Part shown: positions 59,007 through 64,000 of the stretch, piece after piece
Numbering within the stretch: position 1 is the first letter of the stretch
Layout of the letters: each line of letters opens with the position of its first letter
From: Tanytarsus gracilentus
Taxonomy: Eukaryota > Arthropoda > Insecta > Diptera > Chironomidae
Direction: 5' to 3'
Assembly (NCBI GenBank): GCA_038502055.1
Contig: JAXRKN010000044.1
Location: 12,173,501 to 12,237,500, forward strand
Length of the DNA: 64,000 bases
The notes under the pieces: generated by a model
What the model saw: only the letters and a program-made list of their open reading frames with translations
Database searches by the model: none
Told to the model about the DNA's origin: nothing
Program-made: the position numbers and the translations under genes

Positions 59007-60994
59007 CTATGAACATCCGCATGACTCAAGGACCATATTTGGAAGTTCTTCTTTTGCCGCTGTCATATTGCCATCAAGCTTAATTATATGCAGAGAACTA
59101 TACGAAGTCCCGGTGCAGCACGGAATCAATTCAAGTTTCTTTTTGTTAGCTCTCGACGAGTGCATGAATCGATTAAAAACAGCCGCATGTTCAGCTTTAG
59201 TTCTTGTGATGGATGCGACACCGTTGCAAGCACCACGGCAAAAGTAAGCGTGGTAACCTTTAGGTGAAATTATCCAGTCATCCCATCCGATTGCTGCAAA
59301 ATCTATATAAATTGAATCTCGGCAGCATTCATTTGTTCCAGGACTGCAATTAACGTTTCTTTTTTTTCGACTAACTGTTTTTTGAGGTTTAGTGTCTATC
59401 ACAACAAAAGGCTTAAAATCGTGATGCAACACAATCGGCAGTTCGTCACTTTTACAGTCATCACATGTGATTTTTATGAGATGTTCTAGTTGCCGATCTT
59501 CAAACCAATTTTTGACGGATGTCACGATGTCAATTTTTTCCCAATCATGATTATTCGAATCCGTTTGAATGAACGAAATTGGCTTTATGTGACTACTCGT
59601 GGCATTCACTTCTGATAACAGCAAAGTGTGATTCATGTCATGTTTTAACTCATCTGTGAAAAAAAATAAAAAAATAAATGTTTAATTCTTTTCGTATAAA
59701 GAGACACTTTTGGAAGCGTTAAACGTGATTGGAACGTGGCGAGATTATTCGGTCACCATTGTTATCACGCAGTAAGTGCCTTGTAGCGATAATTAAACTT
59801 ACTTTGCTTTTTGAACACCCACAGCTGAGCCGACTCAATCGAGCTAAATTCGACGTCAGGGGGCAATTGAAGAGAAAAGCAAATTGCCGGCCGATTAGAA
59901 TTCGAACTTAAGTGTCTGCATTTATCAGTTTCTGCAAAAAAGGAATAAGAAAATAATCTTAATTGGTGTGCTATAAAAAACATTCAAACATGAACATTGA
60001 ATGCGTGATTATTTTATCACTCGTACGTGGTGATTTTCTTTATCAAGAGGATGTTTGATTTTTTAAATCAATTAGAGATGCATGCTAAGATTAGTTAATT
60101 GATTTTATTTTTTTTTAAATTTTAATCAGTTTAAAAAATAATTAACTTTTTTACTGACTGCTTTAAAAAAACTTTATTATTACACTTTAATAATCTTAAG
60201 TGGGATTGGGTTCGACTCTCCTATCAAGCACGTACAAGTGTATTAGTGTATAAGTACACTTATAAGTGTAAAGTCCAAAAGTGTATTGAAACAAACAAAT
60301 TATGTAATAAAATCCGAAAACAATTTAAAACTAAAACTTAAGAAATTAAAAAATCCAAAAACTTTTTTTTACAAATTTTTAATTTTTTTCACTTTAACTT
60401 AAAAAAATAATTTTTTCTAAACTTACCCTGAGTCAAGAACACAATTCTCTGCGTAGTTTTTGCATAATAGTCGTCCGGACTTAAACCTCCCTTTACGACT
60501 TCTTCTTCATTATTTTCTCCCTCCATCGTGTGACCCTCTTGTACGGGCTCCGGTAGTTCATCTAATACTTTTTCTTTCTTTGGTGGTCTTTCACTTAATC
60601 TCAGCTTATGTAAAATTTCATTTTTAACGTACTCTATTCGAAGTTCATCTAGTTCGTCATCACTAATTGATTCGACGTTGAATTTTTGCGCACAACCTGG
60701 GCAATTAACAGTTTCATGTTCTGCTGAATCAAATTCAATATCTTCAGGCTTTGGCACTGTCATAATTTCATCACTTGTGTCATTGCGTAAGGTTAAAGCA
60801 TTTGCAGCAAGAAGAGCCCAAATGTTTAAAGGAATATTTGAGTCTTTAAAGTTTTCAATTAGAGGTTTTTCGGTGGTTTCATGAGATTTTTTATGATGTC
60901 CTTTGTGTCTTAACTTATGGGCAATTTCAGCAGTTGAAATCACTGAGATCAAGTTAAAAGAGGTGAAGACGAAAAATAGCCAAAAGTTCGTCAT
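59007..60994 (-). CDS. Activin-class TGF-beta ligand precursor
   Basis: Secreted growth factor signalling through type I/II receptor kinases and Smad2/Smox. Three exons in phase: 60994-60427, 59931-59803, 59653-59007 (447 residues). Signal peptide MTNFWLFFVFTSFNLISVIS. The prodomain has the activin/inhibin-beta signature NCPGCAQKF followed by ELRIEYVKNEILHKLRLSERPP cut by no gap, which resembles the straitjacket helix. It is acidic in the middle. A furin site RKKR is followed by a mature domain of about 115 residues with nine cysteines (NC, ECC, YFC, GAC, PCC, SCGC), the activin/TGF-beta pattern. IGWDDWIISPKGYHAYFC and the ending LESCGCS are diagnostic. It could be the Activin-beta or dawdle counterpart; I cannot decide between them. 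Confidence 0.92.
59932..60426 (-). other. Intron 1 of the activin-type gene
   Basis: 495 bp. Contains a B-box-like GGGTTCGACTCTCC at 60208-60221 and a 14-bp perfect palindrome ACACTTATAAGTGT at 60256-60269 in a GTGTA-rich patch; possibly a decayed tRNA-derived repeat. Confidence 0.4.
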
Positions 60995-62920
60995 TTTATT
61001 TTTTTTTTATCAATTTTATACTTTTTAAATATTTTTTTAATTTTTTTAAATATTTTTTAACTTTTAAATTTTCATTTAAATTTATTTAAGTGTTTTCTTT
61101 GCTCGTTTTGTAATAACCGTATTTGTGGTATTCTTCAAATGTCACTTTTAGTTGGTTTCGGAGAAATTTCATTGCGCTAATTGAACAAAGTTTTATAATG
61201 TCTTTTTTCCCGGTGCAATATTTTTTTATTTTCAAAAAAATTTATTGGCTTTTATTCCATTGTAAATTTAGTTTTTACTACATATATTTTAATAAACTCT
61301 TTCACTTTAACAACATTTATTTTTCACTTTAAAATTAGAGTTTATCGATTTCCAGAGACTTTCTCTTATCGTAAGGAAAATATTTTCTTAGACGTCCGAA
61401 GTGTTGAGCGATCAAAATATGAATGAGTGCTTGTGAAAGAGCGGAGCGAATTTTATATACATGCTCTGATGTGCGGTGTCGTTTAATTGTATCAGTAATA
61501 GAGCGCGATTTGTCGTCAAGTAAACTTCGTAACTTTTATAATCTTTATATAGAGATCGATAGGTCTGTTGTCGGGATTCATTGCAACTTTGTAGACACAC
61601 TCATGATTGATTGATTGGTTGACTTAAAAACGCGCTAGCGATTTTTTTTGTAATTTTACAAACTTATGAAATTAATTATTCCCACCTTCTTATAAGTGTA
61701 TACACTATCTCAAACCAATCATTGAGAATTTTAAGCGCATTCATTAAATGGGTGGTCTAATTCAAGAACTTGGGCTGGACTTTGAGCGTTCTTTAAATCC
61801 GCATAGGAATTTGGAGCGAGCATAAATTTCTTGCAAGCGCAAAATTTCTGACGCAATTTTTTTCTGCTATTACCTTCTCTTTATCACGAGCATAGAGAGT
61901 GCCGCGATCAATTAATGTACACAGGTGAAGACGAAGAAGAAGTAAGTGAACAAACTCACAACAAAAATTTTACCTCGTGTTGGGATCATTATGATAAATT
62001 AAATAGAAATTTCAAAGCACTATTTTTGGGAATTTTTTTTAAAATAATCATCTCAAAAAAGACTTAAAGTTCATATTCCAGATGATCTTCAGAGAGTTTT
62101 ATTTTTTTGTTGCTACCCATCGTTATTATATTCAAAGAACATCATTCACGTGCGATTCACGTGATAGTTAATGTAGGGGAATTTTGTTCGTTTTACAGCA
62201 ACCAAAATTAAAAAAAAACTGTTTAGGGTGCCGCTTATGTCGTGGTGTTTGCAGTCGAGCAAAAATCTAAAACATCTAAATATGAGTAAAAAATAATTTT
62301 TAATTAAATTTAAAAACTTAATAATAATGACTTAATGGTAATGATTGTGAATGACAGATCGAAAACACACTCGCAAAAGTGTTCAAGTGAACGGCATGAA
62401 AAATGACCTACATTCTCTCCCTGACTACAACAACAACTATCATAATGTGCTCGCTCTCGTCACATTTAAGGGTTCAAAGTCCATGAGGAGATTCCCATAT
62501 TAATGTTCAAGGGGAACTCTCAGTAAATTTCTCGAGAAAATATTTTTTTCTTCATAAGCGACGAGATTCTGTCTGCATAGCGTCAATTTTAATCATTTTG
62601 ATGATCATCCGCTTCAGTAATTTCATAAATTATTCATTAAAGAAAAAGGATTGACGAAAACACTGTCTTTATCAAGAAAAAGTTATCAATAAGAAGTGTT
62701 TGATTGATTTTAATTTTATTTTGCAAGGGGGAGTCAGAGAAATATTATTTATTTAATTTTAAATTTATTTAAGGTCAAAATGTATTTTTAATTATTTGTG
62801 AAAAATAAATTTTAACGGTCATTATTGAATTGACTTTCTCCTTGATCGATATTTTGATGTTTTGGTAAATTTTGATTGGAAAAATCACATTTTAGATGGA
62901 TGATTGAGAGGAGAAAGAGA
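60995..62920. other. Upstream region of the activin-type gene, no gene seen
   Basis: About 1.9 kb. Apart from the candidate promoter at 61422-61459, only short AT-rich frames are present. Confidence 0.5.
61420..61460 (-). promoter_or_regulatory. Candidate core promoter of the activin-type gene
   Basis: Read on the minus strand, GTATATAAAA (61460-61451) is followed about 33 bases later by ACTCATTCAT, an initiator-like word with its A at about 61424. This gives a leader of about 430 nt to the ATG at 60994, or less if spliced. Confidence 0.4.
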
Positions 62921-63898
62921 GAGGAGAAAGAGAATAGTGCAGACGCTTTTACACTGAAGTCATAAGAAAAATTAAGTTTAAAATTAGTTTAAAAAGAATT
63001 TAATAGCGAAAAATATAAAATATCAGTACATAATACAAAGGAGCAATGACGAAAGAAGCTGAACAGAGAAGAGATCAAACAGATTCACCACAAATCACTA
63101 AAGAAAGTATCGAAACTCCAACAACAACAAATCAAAAAAGCAAAGCATGGTCAATAAGTGAGGAATTATTTTAATACAAGGCGTGAAGGAAAAAAAATAG
63201 ATAAGGGGATGAAATAAAAAAAATAAAATGAAAAAAAGAGCGCAGGTGAGAGATAAAAGGTGTGAGAAAATAAAACGGAGAAACAAAAATAAAGTGTGTA
63301 AAAATTGAAGAAAAAAATAAAATATGATCGCCAATTTCCTTTGGTGAAGGAACACAATGAAGCATTGAATAGCAGGAAAAAAAGATATAATAAATCTACA
63401 GAAATGTTAAGTCGGAAGTGAGTAAATTTAGAAAAAATAAGAAAAAAAACTCTTTGGGTCAACAAAATAGAAATAGAGGCACCTTCGGGAAATTTCTCAT
63501 CGCTAAAACTCAAAGCTACAACACTCAGCTCATTCAAAGTGCTCGCAAGTTGTTCCTCGTTTCACTTCGTCTATGATACGCCAGAATCTTTAATAATGGT
63601 CAATATCGGTAGTGAATTTCATAAGATTGAGAGCAATGACGACATTACGAAACTCGTTGAGGAAACAGAAAGAAAACAAAAACAAGAATTAGTGGATTTA
63701 TTGAGGGCATATTGCAACGATATAAAGCAAGCAGGAAAGGATATCAACAAAGGATTTCAATAATTTTGCAGCTAAACTTTATTAAAAAATGTAATGTACT
63801 ATTCTCTTGGTTAAATTTATCTTTTATAAAACTGTACACAAGCTTTGCTTACACAGTAAATAAAATCTGGATATAAAAAAAAAAAAAAAAAAAAAAAA
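62915..63898 (+). pseudogene. Polyadenylated retrocopy or degenerate non-LTR element
   Basis: The + strand is markedly A/purine-rich from about 62915. It ends with AATAAA (63859-63864), 10 bases, then 24 A residues (63875-63898), the footprint of a reverse-transcribed mRNA. A coding-like frame in the 3' part runs about 63328-63766 with one internal TGA (63419-63421): RQFPLVKEHNEALNSRKK precedes the stop and KTLWVNKIEIEAPSGNF, FHFVYDTPESLIMVNIGSEF and EETERKQKQELVDLL follow it, ending NKGFQ. Upstream, 63046-63174 encodes a separate short frame (MTKEAEQRRDQTDSPQ start). The parent is not recognised. No target-site duplication was found by eye. It could instead be the 3' end of a non-LTR retrotransposon. 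Confidence 0.55.
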
Positions 63899-64000
63899 TA
63901 CTTTGGTTTGTTAAAAAAGCCGAAATTAATAATTATTTTAATTTAAAAATCCGAAAAACTCTTAAGTAAAACCATTTTTATTCATCCTTCAAATTTTTTT
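63899..64000. other. Window end, no feature
   Basis: 102 bases of AT-rich sequence after the A tract. Nothing recognised. Confidence 0.5.

Noticed and set aside
63166..63537. Phe-rich antisense frames near 63.1-63.5 kb resembling membrane proteins
   Set aside because: They mirror the A/G-rich sense strand of the retrocopy; low complexity, no helix-loop pattern.

Overview
The window looks like nuclear DNA of a dipteran insect, probably a nematoceran midge-like fly. It is very AT-rich, most introns are short (about 50-150 bp) with GTAAGT/GTGAGT donors, and the genes have clear Drosophila counterparts (fatty acyl-CoA reductase, CG8399-type ferric reductase, CAH1, Patsas, AdamTS, activin-type ligand, mRpL45, CWC27, HEATR3). 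No prokaryotic features were seen. All gene models were assembled by hand from reading frames and splice signals; every join was checked for phase, but none against transcripts.

Layout. 0-1.1 kb: 3' end of a fatty acyl-CoA reductase (+). 5.6-7.7 kb: reelin/DOMON/cytochrome b561 ferric-chelate reductase (-). 9.8-11.2 kb: unrecognised acidic/basic protein (+). 12.8-15.2 kb: serine protease homologue that has lost catalytic His and Ser and carries a C-terminal anchor (+). 15.2-21.5 kb: gene-poor, with a ~185-bp direct duplication and a likely distal promoter. 21.5-29.6 kb: NPF-motif/proline-rich scaffold-like gene (+). Its 5.3-kb intron holds a 1.7-kb element bounded by inverted repeats and full of GTTCAA/TTGAAC words, with a strong hairpin, a ~68-bp tandem repeat and a tRNA-like Pol III promoter.

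29.7-35.0 kb is a dense housekeeping block: HEATR3/SYO1 (-), divergent from CWC27 (+) across 180 bp, then mRpL45 (+). 35.3-43.2 kb: carbonic anhydrase (-) with a 6.5-kb first intron and a good TATA/Inr promoter. 44.2-44.8 kb: DUF1091-type secreted protein (-) with an in-frame TAA just after the signal peptide. 45.4-47.9 kb: ADAMTS metalloprotease (-). 48.7-50.7 kb: luciferase-like acyl-CoA synthetase ending in the peroxisomal signal AKL (-). 51.0-51.9 kb: a Tdp1-like gene that stops after the first HKD motif (+). 52.1-52.6 kb: orphan ORF (+). 53.0-54.8 kb: Patsas-type ankyrin-DHHC palmitoyltransferase (-). 55.5-57.9 kb: two tandem single-exon divergent class-A GPCRs (+). 59.0-61.0 kb: activin-class TGF-beta ligand (-). 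62.9-63.9 kb: a degenerate retrocopy or retroelement ending in AATAAA plus a 24-nt A tract (+).

The genes do not form one pathway; this is an ordinary mixed insect gene neighbourhood. The most unusual items are the inverted-repeat element with its hairpin and tRNA-like promoter, the truncated Tdp1, the interrupted DUF1091 gene, the GPCR pair and the polyadenylated retrocopy.
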